A stretch of DNA of 64,000 bases from Pseudanabaena sp. PCC 6802 (GCF_000332175.1 NZ_KB235914.1:69966-133965); one strand, 5' to 3'. Shown: positions 35,986-47,160, counted from the first letter of the stretch. The notes: a model not told the origin generated them from the letters alone. Numbers and translations: made by a program.

Positions 35986-37608
35986 CTAAACGCTTTGTTG
36001 ACTCAGTTCGTAAACGGGCGCGATCGCTTTGAGTCTCAGTTTGGGATGGTCTGACTCCACTTGATTGAGATTCCATTGATTCTTAAATAGTAAGACTGGT
36101 CTATCCCAGCTATCTTTGACGACAAACGTGTTAAATAGCCTGCCAGCGGCATCGAGAGCTTCCCAGCCGTCTTCTACCCAACGGGCAACGGAATAGGGTA
36201 GGAGTTCCAGCATGGATTCTACGCCATATTCATTTTGGAGGCGGAACTGCACTACCTCAAATTGAAGCTGCCCCACTGCGCCCAGGATGGGGTCGCGTTT
36301 GGCTTCATCGACGGAATACATAATCTGAATTGCTCCCTCTTCCTGGAGTTCCATCACGCCCTTGCGAAATTGCTTGAACTTAGAGGGGTTGGGATTGCGC
36401 AGGTAAGCAAATAGCTCTGGCGAGAAACAGGGAATGCCTTCATACTGGAGTTTCCTGCCCGCGCAAATCGTATCGCCGATCGCAAACGCGCCCGGATTAT
36501 TTAAGCCAATTACATCCCCCGCATATGCCTCAGCCAAGATCTCGCGATCCTGCCCGAATAGTTTCTGGGCGTGGGATAGCCGTATTGTTTTCCCAGTGCG
36601 CACGTGCGTTACAGTCATGTCCTTCTCAAACTTGCCGGAGCACACCCGCACGAAGGCAATGCGATCGCGATGCTTAGGATCCATATTGGCCTGCAACTTA
36701 AACACAAACGCGGAAAATTCCTCATCGATAGGGGAAACTTCACCAATACTGCTGTCATGTACGCCGGGTTTAAGCGCGTGTTCCAAAAAGGCTTTGAGAA
36801 AAAGCTCCACGCCGAAGTTGGTCATGGCGCTCCCAAAAAAGATGGGAGTCATGGCACCGCGATGTAGAGCCTTCTCATCCCACTCGGCACCCAAACTCTC
36901 CAGAACTTCCAATTCTTCCTTAAATTGCGCCAGCAAATCGCTGTCAATTGATACCTCCCAACTGGGATCGTCGAAGGGTAAAATCTGCACGTCCGCTTCC
37001 CTTTGTCCGTGCCCGCTGCGACGGAAGAGATGCACGGTATGGCTGCTGCGATCGTACACGCCTTTAAAGCGATCGCCCGTCCCGATCGGCCAATTCATGG
37101 CATAGGGGGCTAAGCCTAATTCTTTCTCAATTTCGTCGAGTAGTTCTAATGGCTCGCGGGTAGGGCGATCCAGCTTATTAATGAAGGTAAAGATGGGTAG
37201 CGATCGCATTTTGCACACCTCAAACAGCTTGCGCGTCTGAGTTTCCAAGCCCTTCGCGGCATCGATCAGCATCACAGCATTATCCGCCGCTGCCAGGGTG
37301 CGGTAGGTATCTTCGCTAAAGTCTTTGTGGCCAGGTGTATCCAGTAGATTGACGCAGCAATCGTTATAGTTAAATTGCAAAACCGTGGAGGTAATCGAAA
37401 TCCCCCTTTGTTGTTCTAACTCCATCCAGTCAGATGTAACGTGGCGCTGCGATGCCCGCGCCTTCACCGCGCCGGCCAGGTGAATTGCGCCTCCATACAG
37501 CAATAGTTTCTCAGTCAGGGTAGTTTTACCCGCATCCGGGTGAGAGATAATCGCAAACGTGCGGCGGCGATCTACTTCTTTTTCTAACTCTTGCTGTAAT
37601 TGACTCAT
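35986..37608 (-). CDS. prfC: Peptide chain release factor 3
   Basis: 540 residues of the RF3 GTPase, which recycles RF1 and RF2 from the ribosome after termination. G-domain motifs are [15 protein letters not shown] (G1), [11 protein letters not shown] (G2), [16 protein letters not shown] (G3) and FINKLDRP (G4, NKLD). The RF3-specific C-terminal domain ([20 protein letters not shown]) is present. Length equals the family norm of about 530. It stands alone on the minus strand, with its own promoter region of about 190 bp shared with a short repeat. Confidence 0.97.
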   Translation of the reverse strand: MSQLQQELEKEVDRRRTFAIISHPDAGKTTLTEKLLLYGGAIHLAGAVKARASQRHVTSDWMELEQQRGISITSTVLQFNYNDCCVNLLDTPGHKDFSEDTYRTLAAADNAVMLIDAAKGLETQTRKLFEVCKMRSLPIFTFINKLDRPTREPLELLDEIEKELGLAPYAMNWPIGTGDRFKGVYDRSSHTVHLFRRSGHGQREADVQILPFDDPSWEVSIDSDLLAQFKEELEVLESLGAEWDEKALHRGAMTPIFFGSAMTNFGVELFLKAFLEHALKPGVHDSSIGEVSPIDEEFSAFVFKLQANMDPKHRDRIAFVRVCSGKFEKDMTVTHVRTGKTIRLSHAQKLFGQDREILAEAYAGDVIGLNNPGAFAIGDTICAGRKLQYEGIPCFSPELFAYLRNPNPSKFKQFRKGVMELQEEGAIQIMYSVDEAKRDPILGAVGQLQFEVVQFRLQNEYGVESMLELLPYSVARWVEDGWEALDAAGRLFNTFVVKDSWDRPVLLFKNQWNLNQVESDHPKLRLKAIAPVYELSQQSV

Positions 37609-37684
37609 AAATATTTCGGCGATTCAGATGCTAGATCATAGCGTAACTGAAATTCTTATGGCGTTGTTATCTATCGTTTTTTCG

Positions 37685-37758
37685 TGAATAGTTGTCTATG
37701 GAGGCAATTCCCTGCAATCGGCTGCGGCTTAGGGCAGGCACAGAGGCACTGCCCCTAC
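37685..37758. repeat. Intergenic repeat sharing the GGCACAGAGGCACTGCCCCTAC block
   Basis: The block GGGCAGGCACAGAGGCACTG followed by CCCCTAC (37731-37758) recurs at 53096-53137 with nearly the same sequence. The left arm TATGGAGGCAATTCCCT is a diverged form of TAGGGGCAATCCCTTG. It fills the gap between prfC and recQ. Confidence 0.7.
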
Positions 37759-37801
37759 ATCGTTGGTTTACCGTCTTGCGAGGTTTGCCTGAATCGTTCT
37801 T

Positions 37802-39256
37802 TCATTTGCGGGCACAGCAGCGATCGCAAGCACCGCATCGCAAATTCCTGGCTTCGCGATCGAAGCCAAAAGCCTGCATTAAAAAAGCCCAGCGACAAGT
37901 ACGGGTGCGGATGTATGCTTGCATTTCTTCTAGGGGCGCTTCATCAAATTCAATCTGGATTTGCTTGTCGCCATGCAGTTCGTAGTCAAACGGGCTGTGC
38001 CAGGTCAGCTTTCCCGCACTGTGCAATAAGCCCAAAGCGATCGCGGCATCGGTATGGGTATGCGTCACGGTCTCATAATTGCCGCGATTTGGTAGTTTTG
38101 AGATGAGTGATTGGGCGCGACGTTGCAGGTTTTGCTGCTGTTGGACGAAGAAGGATTGGCGATCGCGATCGCTGGCATCCAGCCAGCCCGTCGGCTCGCT
38201 CACCAGCATTAATGCCTGCGCTGGTTTGCCGTCCCGTCCTGCCCGTCCCACCTCCTGAATGTATTCTGCCAAAGTCAGTGGCGCTTGATAGTGCAGCACC
38301 CAGCGCGTTTTGGGGTTGTTAATCCCTAGCCCAAAGGCGGAGGTGCAAACGATAAATTGATATTTGCCTACGAGCCATTCCTGCTCGATGCGGCGGCGTT
38401 CTTCTGTAGGCAGCCCAGCATGGTAGGCGGTGGTATACAAAGATTGACCGTGAAGCGACTGGCTTTGCAGCCAGGTGGCAAGAGCCTCGGTTTCGCGGCG
38501 ACTGCGCATATAGATAATCCCTGGTTCATCGCGATGAGCTTCGATAAACTTGAGGCACTGGCGTTTGCGTCCGGCGACCGTCCAGGCGATCGCCACGTTT
38601 AAGCTCAGATTGGGACGATAGGGACTGGTACGAATAATCTGGGGGTTTTGCAGTTGCAGGCAGGCTTGCAGTTCCTGTTGGGTATGCGGATCGGCAGTGG
38701 CGGTAAATGCGGCGACTGCGATATTGCTGCGATCGGGGGATTTCTGCCGGAGTAGCGCGGCGCGAACTGCGCCCAAACGTCGATAGGCAGGGCGAAACGA
38801 GTCTCCCCACTGCACCAAACAATGAGCTTCATCCAACATCAATCCAGCGATTTCGATCTCTGGCTCGCACAAACGCTTCCATACGGGCTGGCTCAGTAGA
38901 GTTTCTGGCGAAACGTACAGCAAGCGCAATTTGCTCAAGTTTTGTAAAACCTGTCGGCGCTCTGGAGTACTGAGAGTGCTATTGAGCATGGCAACTGGAA
39001 GTCCACGCGCCTGTAAATCCTGGACTTGATCCGCCATTAGCGATAGCAGAGGGGAAATCGCAACGGTCAACCCTTCCTGGAGCAGCGCTGGCAACTGGAA
39101 GCAAATCGACTTACCGCTACCTGTGGCGAGGATAACCAGGCTATCTCGACGTTGCATCAAAGCCTCAATTACTTCTCTTTGCGGATAGCGAAAATCATCG
39201 TATCCCCAAATTCGCTGGAATGCATCCTGGATCGCCTCCCAATTTACCTCTTCCAT
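37802..39256 (-). CDS. recQ: RecQ-family ATP-dependent DNA helicase
   Basis: 484 residues. Walker A is ATGSGKS (44-50), the DEAH box is at 142-145, and later helicase motifs appear as AFTATADPHTQQEL, TTAYHAGL and QEVGRAGRDGK, the last being the RecQ motif VI with arginine finger. A zinc-binding cysteine set ends the protein (LRCGACDRCCARK). There is no HRDC domain, so this is the short RecQ form. It unwinds DNA 3' to 5' during recombination and repair. The ATG is 44 bp from the divergent Uma2 gene start. The convergent 3' neighbour is prfC's upstream region. Confidence 0.93.
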   Translation of the reverse strand: MEEVNWEAIQDAFQRIWGYDDFRYPQREVIEALMQRRDSLVILATGSGKSICFQLPALLQEGLTVAISPLLSLMADQVQDLQARGLPVAMLNSTLSTPERRQVLQNLSKLRLLYVSPETLLSQPVWKRLCEPEIEIAGLMLDEAHCLVQWGDSFRPAYRRLGAVRAALLRQKSPDRSNIAVAAFTATADPHTQQELQACLQLQNPQIIRTSPYRPNLSLNVAIAWTVAGRKRQCLKFIEAHRDEPGIIYMRSRRETEALATWLQSQSLHGQSLYTTAYHAGLPTEERRRIEQEWLVGKYQFIVCTSAFGLGINNPKTRWVLHYQAPLTLAEYIQEVGRAGRDGKPAQALMLVSEPTGWLDASDRDRQSFFVQQQQNLQRRAQSLISKLPNRGNYETVTHTHTDAAIALGLLHSAGKLTWHSPFDYELHGDKQIQIEFDEAPLEEMQAYIRTRTCRWAFLMQAFGFDREARNLRCGACDRCCARK

Positions 39257-39894
39257 CTCTACCTGCTACAATTTGTCTATAGCCATCTAAGGAAATAGCG
39301 ATGACTGCTCTAACCATAGATCTTAGTCCTATTGTGCAACTTACCCGCACTGAGTTTTATAAACTCTGTGCGGCCAACCCCGATCTGAATCTAGAGCGTT
39401 CAGTCCAAGGAGAATTAATATTGCCTTGGCAATAAAATAGAATGCAATCTATAGCGCAGCATAAATAATAGATGGATGCTTAAAGTAACTCCTAATGTGG
39501 GCAGGCAATCTCTGCAATTTCTGCAGTTGAGATAGCACTCTATGTTTTAATTGACTCAGGTTTCGCGTCAAAGGTTTGGCATGAACTCGCTGTTTAACAT
39601 CACCATTGAGGTACTCTACTGGATTCAACTGCGGTGAATAGGAAGGTAAATAAAATAACTCGATCTCCTGGGAGTGCTGCTCTAACCATTGCTGGACGGG
39701 GCGCTCTCGGTGGACGGGATGACGATCCACGATCCAAAACAGTTTGGCTGAGCGCTTGTCAATCAACCGTTGCAGAAATTCAATAAATACTGGAGCCGTC
39801 AAGGTACAGGTGTAAAGCATAAATTGAATCGTACCTTGATGGCTGATGCTAGCAATGAAATTCAACCTTGTCCGTTCGCGTTTACTGGGACGAA

Positions 39895-41245
39895 GAGACT
39901 GATCAGAATTTTGTGTAAGCGGTCTAGAATCACAAAAACCAAGGAGACCGCAACATGTTAAGAGGCAAACAAGCAACTAATCGTACAGATGAACTACTAG
40001 ACGAGTTGGTGTCAGAGTGCCATAGCCCCGAGGACATTCTAGGAGAATCGGGCTTACTGAAGCAACTGAGTCAACGACTAATCGAGCGAGCGCTCACGGG
40101 AGAGCTGAGCCATCACCTCAAATCAAGCACGCCTAAGGGAGAGGAAGCGGTAGAAGACGAAGTTGTGCGACGCAACAGCCGCAATGGCTACTCGCAGAAG
40201 ACGGTGCAGTCGCAACAGGGCGAAATGGAGTTGTCGATACCGCGAGACCGTAACGGCGAGTTTGACCCCGTGCTGGTACCGAAACACCAAAGGCGAATAG
40301 CAGGACTCGATGAGAAAATCCTGGCTATGTATGCACGGGGATTAAGCACCCGAGACATTAGTGCTCAACTCGAAGAACTCTATGGTGCCAAGATCTCCGC
40401 CGCACTCATCAGTGAGGTCACTGATGCAGTTAGCGACGAGGTCAAGGCTTGGCAGTGCCGTCCCCTGGAACCTGTATATCCCATCATTTACCTCGATGCC
40501 CTCTACGTGAATATCAAGGTGTCGGGTCGGGTGAGCAAGCGAGCGGTCTATGTCGTCTTGGGTATTACGGTTGAGGGCAACAAAGAATTGCTTGGGCTGT
40601 GGATTGGGGAGGTGGAATCCGAAGGCGCTAAGTTCTGGCTCAAGGTGCTGACTGACCTCAAAAACCGTGGGGTCAAGGACATTCTGATTGCCTGTTGCGA
40701 TGGCTTAGTGGGATTCCCCCAGGCGATTGAGGCTGTTTTCCCGCAAACCCAGGTGCAACTATGTATTGTGCATCTGATCCGCAACTGTTTGCGTCATGTG
40801 CCCTGGAAAGACGCTAAAGCTGTTGTGGCTGACCTCAAGCCCATTTATCATGCTGCCACTTTGGCAGAAGCCGAAGCTGCGCTTGAGGCTTTTGCCGCCA
40901 AGTGGGATCGCCTATACCCCGCGATTAGCCAAATCTGGCTGCGCCATTGGCAGAACATTATCCCCATCTTTGACTATCCCATGGACATCCGCAAAGTCAT
41001 CTACACTACCAATGCCATTGAATCCCTCAATCGCTCCCTGCGCAAGGTGATTAAAACCAAGGCTGTCTTCCCCGATGAGGAATCTGTCTTCAAGCTCATG
41101 TTCTTGGCCATGCATAACATTGCCAAGCGTTGGACTCGCCCCCTTAAAGATTGGAAGGCAGCGTTGTCATATTTTGCTATCCTATTCCCAGGACGTTTAA
41201 ATTACTGACCTTATTTCTCGCTTACACAAAAATCTGAGCACTCTC
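39895..41245 (+). mobile_element. IS256-family element with 8-bp target duplication
   Basis: 1351 bp. Inverted ends start GAGACTGATCAGAATTTTGT at the left and GAGAGTGCTCAGATTTTTGT at the right (complement), extending to TGTAAGCG. The octamer GGGACGAA is present directly before (39887-39894) and directly after (41246-41253), an exact target duplication as known for IS256. It contains one intact transposase gene. Confidence 0.95.
39955..41208 (+). CDS. IS256-family (mutator-type) transposase
   Basis: 417 residues of the transposase_mut family. Features are LTGELSHHLKSSTPKGEEAV near the start, NGYSQKTVQSQQGEMELSIP, RDRNGEFDPVLVPKHQRR and the catalytic region with IYLDALYVNIK (first Asp), ILIACCDGLVGFPQAIEAVF (second Asp) and the final Glu in TTNAIESLNRSLRKVIKTK. 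Length and motifs are complete. The start ATG at 39955 has AAGGAGACC upstream. It is probably functional and may also act on the IS256-end relic at 30441-31466. Confidence 0.96.
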   Translation: MLRGKQATNRTDELLDELVSECHSPEDILGESGLLKQLSQRLIERALTGELSHHLKSSTPKGEEAVEDEVVRRNSRNGYSQKTVQSQQGEMELSIPRDRNGEFDPVLVPKHQRRIAGLDEKILAMYARGLSTRDISAQLEELYGAKISAALISEVTDAVSDEVKAWQCRPLEPVYPIIYLDALYVNIKVSGRVSKRAVYVVLGITVEGNKELLGLWIGEVESEGAKFWLKVLTDLKNRGVKDILIACCDGLVGFPQAIEAVFPQTQVQLCIVHLIRNCLRHVPWKDAKAVVADLKPIYHAATLAEAEAALEAFAAKWDRLYPAISQIWLRHWQNIIPIFDYPMDIRKVIYTTNAIESLNRSLRKVIKTKAVFPDEESVFKLMFLAMHNIAKRWTRPLKDWKAALSYFAILFPGRLNY

Positions 41246-42262
41246 GGGACGAATTTCAGGCGGATGTCCCTTGGGGGCGTAGCCTCGCCCCCCATACTCA
41301 TCAGAACTGAGTCCCGATTCATCTCCCCACTCGATGTCGGCACCTTCTGCTTGCGCTTGGCGCTCAATCGCGGGATATTCTTCCTGTAACCAGCGTTTCA
41401 CGGCGGCGGGGTCTTGCTCGTAAGCACGTTCGATGGGCTTCTGAGGGCTGTAGCCCCATCGTTGGAGATATTCCCCCACTGTGCGTATCGGCATCTCCAC
41501 TCCTAATTCTTGCTCGATTAGTGTTTGCACGGCTCGTCTAGTCCACAAGGCGCTCTCGATCTGGTAATCCTCTGGACTATGCCCCTGCAGCATCGCCGCA
41601 ATGGTTGCTTCCTCTGCCGCACTTAAAGTTCGCCCTTCCCCCACCTCTCGTCCTCGTCTCTGCTGAAACAGGGCTGCTTCTCCATAATCTTGATACGCCC
41701 ACCACCACTCGCTAATCGTGTTACGATGAATCCCCAGGTACTCACTGATATCACATACTCGTTTCCCTTGCTCTCGCAGTCGGATCGCTTGCTGACGAAG
41801 GTAATTTTGCGTCTCTATCGATAGGTGTCGGCCATCGGGTTTATTCATGTCAAACCTCCTTGTGCCTTTACTTCTATTATCCTATGCTTTCTTTTTCATT
41901 GCCGAAGCAATAGTTGTGCCACCCGCTGGCGGTGAAACAGGTAGTCAGAACTCAGATATTACAACCGATTTAAATCTTTGGAACCGTCAGGCTAAGATAG
42001 GTAAATGCTTCGATTCATCAACGGGCTTTAGCTTGCCGAACGGGGGCGATCGCTCTCTTGATGCGGCATGGATTCCCATTGAGAAATGGCAGGCACTCAC
42101 ATCCAAAGAGCGGCAAGGCTTTTTACCCTTCAGTCCTGATTTCGCGATCGAACTACTCTCTCCTTCAGATTCGTGGAAACTGGGACAACAAAAAATGGAG
42201 AAATATATGGAGAATGGTTGTCGGCTGGGCTGGTTAATCGATTCAAAACATCGGCGTGTTGC

Positions 42263-42292
42263 TATAGCAGTTTTCATCTGAAAACCGCCATA
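42263..42292. repeat. Core-less palindromic repeat inside the Uma2 3' end
   Basis: TATAGCAGTTTTCA-TC-TGAAAACCGCCATA, almost identical to the 38-bp palindrome at 27653-27690. It interrupts the Uma2 frame after HRRVAI. Deleting it and one TA restores a reading into HSGQAGGKLD, which fits the family's GQA..LD segment. This points to insertion at a TA dinucleotide. Confidence 0.75.
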
Positions 42293-42381
42293 CACTCAGG
42301 CCAGGCAGGCGGAAAACTGGACATAGATCTATCAATTAGGCTTTCTTTGTCTTCCTATCCTTACATATTTATGACTACCAA

Positions 42382-43092
42382 CTATTGATTGCTGAAGGCG
42401 GCAAATTTTAGAAGCACTCTGTAAATATTTCCGCCCTGCTGCAGAGTCCATGCTTCGCGATCGGTAGGGATATGTTCGGGATAGATGTCGCGATCGGCAA
42501 ACTGCCCCCTACCCGCAAGGTTGACAAATCGCGGATCTGCTTCAAAATGCTTTAGCATCTCCTGTGCCACCATCAGGATATCTGATTGCAGTAGGACTTG
42601 TGCCCCAGGCACGAGCAACGCGCTCAAATCCTGGACTAACTGCGGCTGTACTACGCGCCGTTTATGCTGGCGGCGCTTAAACCAGGGATCGGGAAACTGA
42701 ATCGTTAACTGTTGGATTTTATGGCGCGGTAATAGACCTGCCAGCGAAGTGTTGGCATTGCAAAATATGTAATGCAGGTTGTGCAGATTTAGCGATCGCT
42801 GTGCGGCGATCGCGCTATGCACTAATGGTTCGCGAATCTCCAATCCCAACCAATTCCAATCTGGCTTGAGTTGCGCCATCTGCAAAATATACTCACCCCT
42901 GCCACAACCGATATCCAGACTGAGGGGTTTTGACCAATCAGCATAGACCGCTTCCCAATCCGGCGGCTGTGTGGCAGATTGATACCTTTGTCCCAGCGGA
43001 TTGACATGCTCTCTAACCCGTACCCGCTTGATCGGGCCTAGATTTGAGCTTGGTATATTCCCCGCTGGAATTGAAATCGACTGTGAACTCAT
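42382..43092 (-). CDS. trmB: tRNA (guanine-N7-)-methyltransferase
   Basis: 236 residues. The SAM-binding motif is LDIGCGRGEYIL (59-70), and the family signature QFPDPWFKRRQHKRR lies around residue 132-146; GGNIYRVLLKF ends the protein. It methylates G46 of the tRNA variable loop. The N-terminal 20 residues (SSQSISIPAGNIPSS) are not conserved-looking, so a downstream start is possible, although RVRVREHVNPLG is a usual early motif. It is monocistronic, with its start next to a fragment of an aspartic protease gene on the opposite strand. Confidence 0.95.
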   Translation of the reverse strand: MSSQSISIPAGNIPSSNLGPIKRVRVREHVNPLGQRYQSATQPPDWEAVYADWSKPLSLDIGCGRGEYILQMAQLKPDWNWLGLEIREPLVHSAIAAQRSLNLHNLHYIFCNANTSLAGLLPRHKIQQLTIQFPDPWFKRRQHKRRVVQPQLVQDLSALLVPGAQVLLQSDILMVAQEMLKHFEADPRFVNLAGRGQFADRDIYPEHIPTDREAWTLQQGGNIYRVLLKFAAFSNQ

Positions 43093-43109
43093 AAATATAT
43101 TTGGAACAC

Positions 43110-43288
43110 TTGTTGATGCAGAATTTGAGATCTATATTGGGCTTGTAATTTGGGATGGGCAATATCGCGAGATTTACATCAATGAGGCGGAGACAATTCC
43201 TCTGATTGGGATGCGACTATTGCGGGGCTACGATTTGCGGATTCAAACAATTGAGGGTGACATTGTTACAATTAAAGCCTTGGACTAA
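43110..43288 (+). pseudogene. 3' fragment of a clan AA (retropepsin-like) aspartic protease gene
   Basis: The readable part, EFEIYIGLVIWDGQYREIYI followed by NEAETIPLIGMRLLRGYDLR and VTIKALD, matches the C-terminal half of small bacterial retropepsin-like proteins (...G.V.WDG..R.V.V......PL.GM.LL.GY.L.I). The half with the catalytic DTGA is missing and no start codon fits, because the upstream sequence belongs to trmB. It is therefore a truncated remnant, not a functional protease. Confidence 0.75.
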
Positions 43289-43324
43289 AGCAAGGGGATG
43301 TCCCCCTTTCTTATAAGTTAAAGG

Positions 43325-44320
43325 CTAGCTGGTATACCAACTAGGTAGAAGCAAAATTGGTGGGTCGTCGCTAGATAGACCAGTGCTAGAATTTTTGAGC
43401 AACCTCGGTGCCACTGCATCTATAAGCGAATTTAAAGGTGAAGCTAGTTGTAGATTAGTAGAAGCCCCAGAGAAAAGCTGATCCAGAAACCGCTCGAACG
43501 AGCTGGAGCCGCGCTCGATTGGCAAATCGGTACTTTCAGGAAGATTAAATTTCGCTCTAACTTGTTTGCGCAGATCCGCAACTGCATCATCGTAGGTACC
43601 GATCGCATCTACCAGACCGTTCTCCTTAGCTTGAGTCCCCGTATAGATGCGCCCATCTGCCAGCTTGCGTACCGCTGCCACATCCATTTTGCGACCTTTG
43701 GCCACATCAGCCACAAATTCTTCATAGGTACTTGTTAACAGTCCTTGTAATAATTCCTTTTCTGGGTCGGAAATTGGTCGAAAAGGCGAAAAAATATCTT
43801 TATATGGTCCAGTTTTAATAGTTTGTGGCTCTACACCAATCCGGGTGAATAATTCCTTGACATTCAACCCGCTTAGAATTACGCCAATACTGCCAGTGAG
43901 CGTACCCGCATTGGCGTAGATCTTATTAGCCGCACTAGCAATGTAATAACCGCCGCTGGTAGCTTGATCCAGCATACTTACCACTACTGGCTTCTTTTCT
44001 GTTAATTTCTTAACCGCTTCATACACTTCCTTACTAGCGCCCACCGTACCGCCAGGACTGTTAATCGTCAGTAAAACGCCTTTGATACCGCTTACATCCT
44101 CAATCTCCATGAGGCGGTTGCGCACGGCGATCGCGCTATTCAACCCAGTACGCGCGCCTGTAATTGCACCGTCGATACTAATTAATTCCAAGCGATCGCG
44201 ACCTTTCTCTATACTTTTGAGACTAAATGCCTCGTCTGCCTGACGGCGTTGAATGCCAAAAGCTGTTGCCACAAAGCAAACGGCTACGAGTACTAAAGCG
44301 ATAATCCGGTTGAGTTGCAT
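43325..44320 (-). CDS. sppA: Signal peptide peptidase SppA (short form)
   Basis: 331 residues, peptidase family S49. A signal anchor (IIALVLVAVCFVATAFG) is followed by the protease domain with the Ser-Lys dyad: S122 in QATSGGYYIASAA and K174 in GPYKDIFSPFRPI. It corresponds to the half-size bacterial SppA rather than the double-domain E. coli enzyme. It degrades cleaved signal peptides at the membrane. It lies behind atpA on the same strand but is separated from it by a strong terminator, so it should have its own promoter. Confidence 0.93.
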   Translation of the reverse strand: MQLNRIIALVLVAVCFVATAFGIQRRQADEAFSLKSIEKGRDRLELISIDGAITGARTGLNSAIAVRNRLMEIEDVSGIKGVLLTINSPGGTVGASKEVYEAVKKLTEKKPVVVSMLDQATSGGYYIASAANKIYANAGTLTGSIGVILSGLNVKELFTRIGVEPQTIKTGPYKDIFSPFRPISDPEKELLQGLLTSTYEEFVADVAKGRKMDVAAVRKLADGRIYTGTQAKENGLVDAIGTYDDAVADLRKQVRAKFNLPESTDLPIERGSSSFERFLDQLFSGASTNLQLASPLNSLIDAVAPRLLKNSSTGLSSDDPPILLLPSWYTS

Positions 44321-44344
44321 AGGACTGAGCTAGAAAATTTAAGC

Positions 44345-44391
44345 GAGAAAAATACTCCCCTCTAATAAAGCATAGCTTTATTGGAGAGGAG
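44345..44391 (-). terminator. Strong rho-independent terminator after atpA
   Basis: On the minus strand CTCCTCTCCAATAAAGC pairs with GCTTTATTAGAGGGGAG around a TAT loop (17-bp stem, one mismatch), followed by TATTTTT. It ends about 25 bp past the atpA stop and thus closes the ATP synthase transcript before sppA. Confidence 0.88.
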
Positions 44392-44415
44392 CCAAAAATT
44401 AGATAAATTGTGGAA

Positions 44416-45945
<1,530 letters not shown>

Positions 45946-46017
45946 CTAATTGATAGTTTGGGATAGTTTGGGTAGATGAAAAACCTGGATAATTAACGAT
46001 TAATAATTACTAAATTA

Positions 46018-46578
46018 TTAATAGCTACTAACAACAAGGTTGCTGGTGAAGCGTCGCAGTTGTCCGCGAATACTGGCATCAACAATTTGAGAGCCAACCT
46101 TAACGATCAAACCGCCGATTAATTCGGGATCGACTTTGATTTGCAATTCTACGCCCTGGGCATTGGTCATCTCTCTGACTCTATGACGCAAAGTATTTTG
46201 CTGATCGTCGCTCAATGGAACAGCTGATGTCACTTCTGCAAAGGCAATCTGGTTCATCTGGCGCAGTAATGCCTGAAACTTCAAACATACTGGTTCTAAG
46301 AAAAGAATGCGACTGCGATCTACTAATAACAGTAGAAAATTTAAAGTCAAGGGATTAACTTGCGAACCAAATACACTGTTAATCGTTGCTTTCTTTGCTT
46401 CATCTTTAATCAAAGGCACTGACAAAAAGCGCTTGAGATCGTCCGAGCTTGAAAGTGCAGCTAAAATCAACTCCACATCATTGCCGATATCTCCAACTAA
46501 GCCCTGTTCCTTTGCTAAAGACATCAGCGCTTCGGCATAAGGTTCTACTATTGTTTGACTAAGAGAACTTGATTTCAC
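46018..46578 (-). CDS. atpH: ATP synthase F1 subunit delta
   Basis: 186 residues, the OSCP/delta stalk protein linking F1 to the peripheral stalk. Motifs: VEPYAEALMSLAKEQGL near the start and LIGGLIVKVGSQIVDASIRGQLRRF at the end (the delta signature). The start is a GTG whose last base overlaps the stop codon of atpF, so translation is coupled. Cyanobacterial literature calls this gene atpD. Confidence 0.96.
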   Translation of the reverse strand: MKSSSLSQTIVEPYAEALMSLAKEQGLVGDIGNDVELILAALSSSDDLKRFLSVPLIKDEAKKATINSVFGSQVNPLTLNFLLLLVDRSRILFLEPVCLKFQALLRQMNQIAFAEVTSAVPLSDDQQNTLRHRVREMTNAQGVELQIKVDPELIGGLIVKVGSQIVDASIRGQLRRFTSNLVVSSY

Positions 46579-47111
46579 TATTTTGCTCCTAGCAATTCAA
46601 TACTGCGATTTACCAACTGCTGCTGCACGGAATCGCTGAGACCGCGATCGAAATGAGCTCTGACTCCAGCCAATGCTTTCTCGGCAACTTGCTGTCTGAG
46701 TTGAACGATCGCTCTTTCTTGTTCCGTCGCAATCTCGCGTGCGGAGGCTTCTCTCAAGCGCTCGATGTCGGCGGCAACAGTGGCAAGAATCGCATCGCTA
46801 GCTACTTTGGCATCTGCCTGCGCGGCGGCTTTAATGCGATCGCATTCCGACCGAGCCTGTGCCAGCTTCTCCTGCTGGTCTGCCAATTGCTCGACCGCCT
46901 CGCGCTTGCGTTTTTCAGCGTCAGCGATCGCCGTTTCGATTACCTCAAGACGCTGGGATAAAATCTTACCCACAAAACCGCGACCTGCGTAGACTACCCC
47001 GCCTAAAAGAATCAAAATGTTGATCAGGTTAGTCCCAAAGATATCAAAATTGATACCAAATCCAGATGCCTCACCTGCTTCACTTGCAAGTAGGAATAAA
47101 CCAATACTCAT
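46578..47111 (-). CDS. atpF: ATP synthase F0 subunit b
   Basis: 177 residues. One N-terminal transmembrane segment (LINILILLGGVVYAGRGFVG) is followed by a long charged helix (about 55-150) that forms the peripheral stalk with b'. The N-terminal extension, SEAGEASGFGINFDIFGTNL, is typical of the cyanobacterial and chloroplast b subunit. It overlaps atpH by one base and follows atpG (b') after 49 bp. Confidence 0.95.
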   Translation of the reverse strand: MSIGLFLLASEAGEASGFGINFDIFGTNLINILILLGGVVYAGRGFVGKILSQRLEVIETAIADAEKRKREAVEQLADQQEKLAQARSECDRIKAAAQADAKVASDAILATVAADIERLREASAREIATEQERAIVQLRQQVAEKALAGVRAHFDRGLSDSVQQQLVNRSIELLGAK

Positions 47112-47160
47112 AAGTCAGTCATTTGTCGTTTATCTTTTGTCTTCGTCCGATCGCTGGCAC

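Larger units (their letters stand above)
39449..41848 (-). pseudogene. IS630 transposase, interrupted by IS256
   Basis: The minus-strand gene starts at 41848 (MNKPDGRHLSIETQNYLRQQ) with a helix-turn-helix domain (DISEYLGIHRNTISEWWW). It is cut after ...GHPPEIRP at 41246 and resumes at 39886 with SKRERTRLNFIASI. Removing IS256 and one octamer gives an unbroken 346-residue protein. The DDE residues are D176 (WGDESG), D255 (WIVDRHPVHR) and E292 (SPQLNPVEYLN), spaced as in IS630. No other disabling mutation is visible, so the IS256 insertion is probably recent. Confidence 0.93.
39421..41910 (-). mobile_element. IS630-family element, itself interrupted by IS256
   Basis: Inverted ends TTGCCTTGGCAATAAAATAG (from 39421) and the complement of TTGCTTCGGCAATGAAAAAG (to 41910). 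It is flanked by TA on both sides (39419-39420 and 41911-41912), the TA duplication expected for IS630. Without the IS256 insertion and its duplicated octamer it measures about 1131 bp. It interrupts a Uma2 gene. Confidence 0.93.
39301..42300 (+). pseudogene. Uma2-family nuclease gene split by IS630
   Basis: The N-terminal 40 codons (39301-39420) read MTALTIDLSPIVQLTRTEFY and end ...VQGELI, the standard Uma2 opening. The reading resumes after the IS630 element at 41913 as VVPPAGGETGSQNSD, with DAAWIPIEKW, FSPDFAIELLSPSD (PD-(D/E)XK-type core) and GCRLGWLIDSKHRRVAI. Joining both halves across one TA restores the family pattern exactly, which proves the insertion point. A second interruption, the 30-bp palindrome at 42263-42292, sits near the 3' end. 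The gene is inactive. Confidence 0.93.

Noticed and set aside
41847-42281. 144-codon frame that appears to be a complete small protein
   Set aside because: Its first 20 residues come from the IS630 end; the remainder is the 3' part of the disrupted Uma2 gene.
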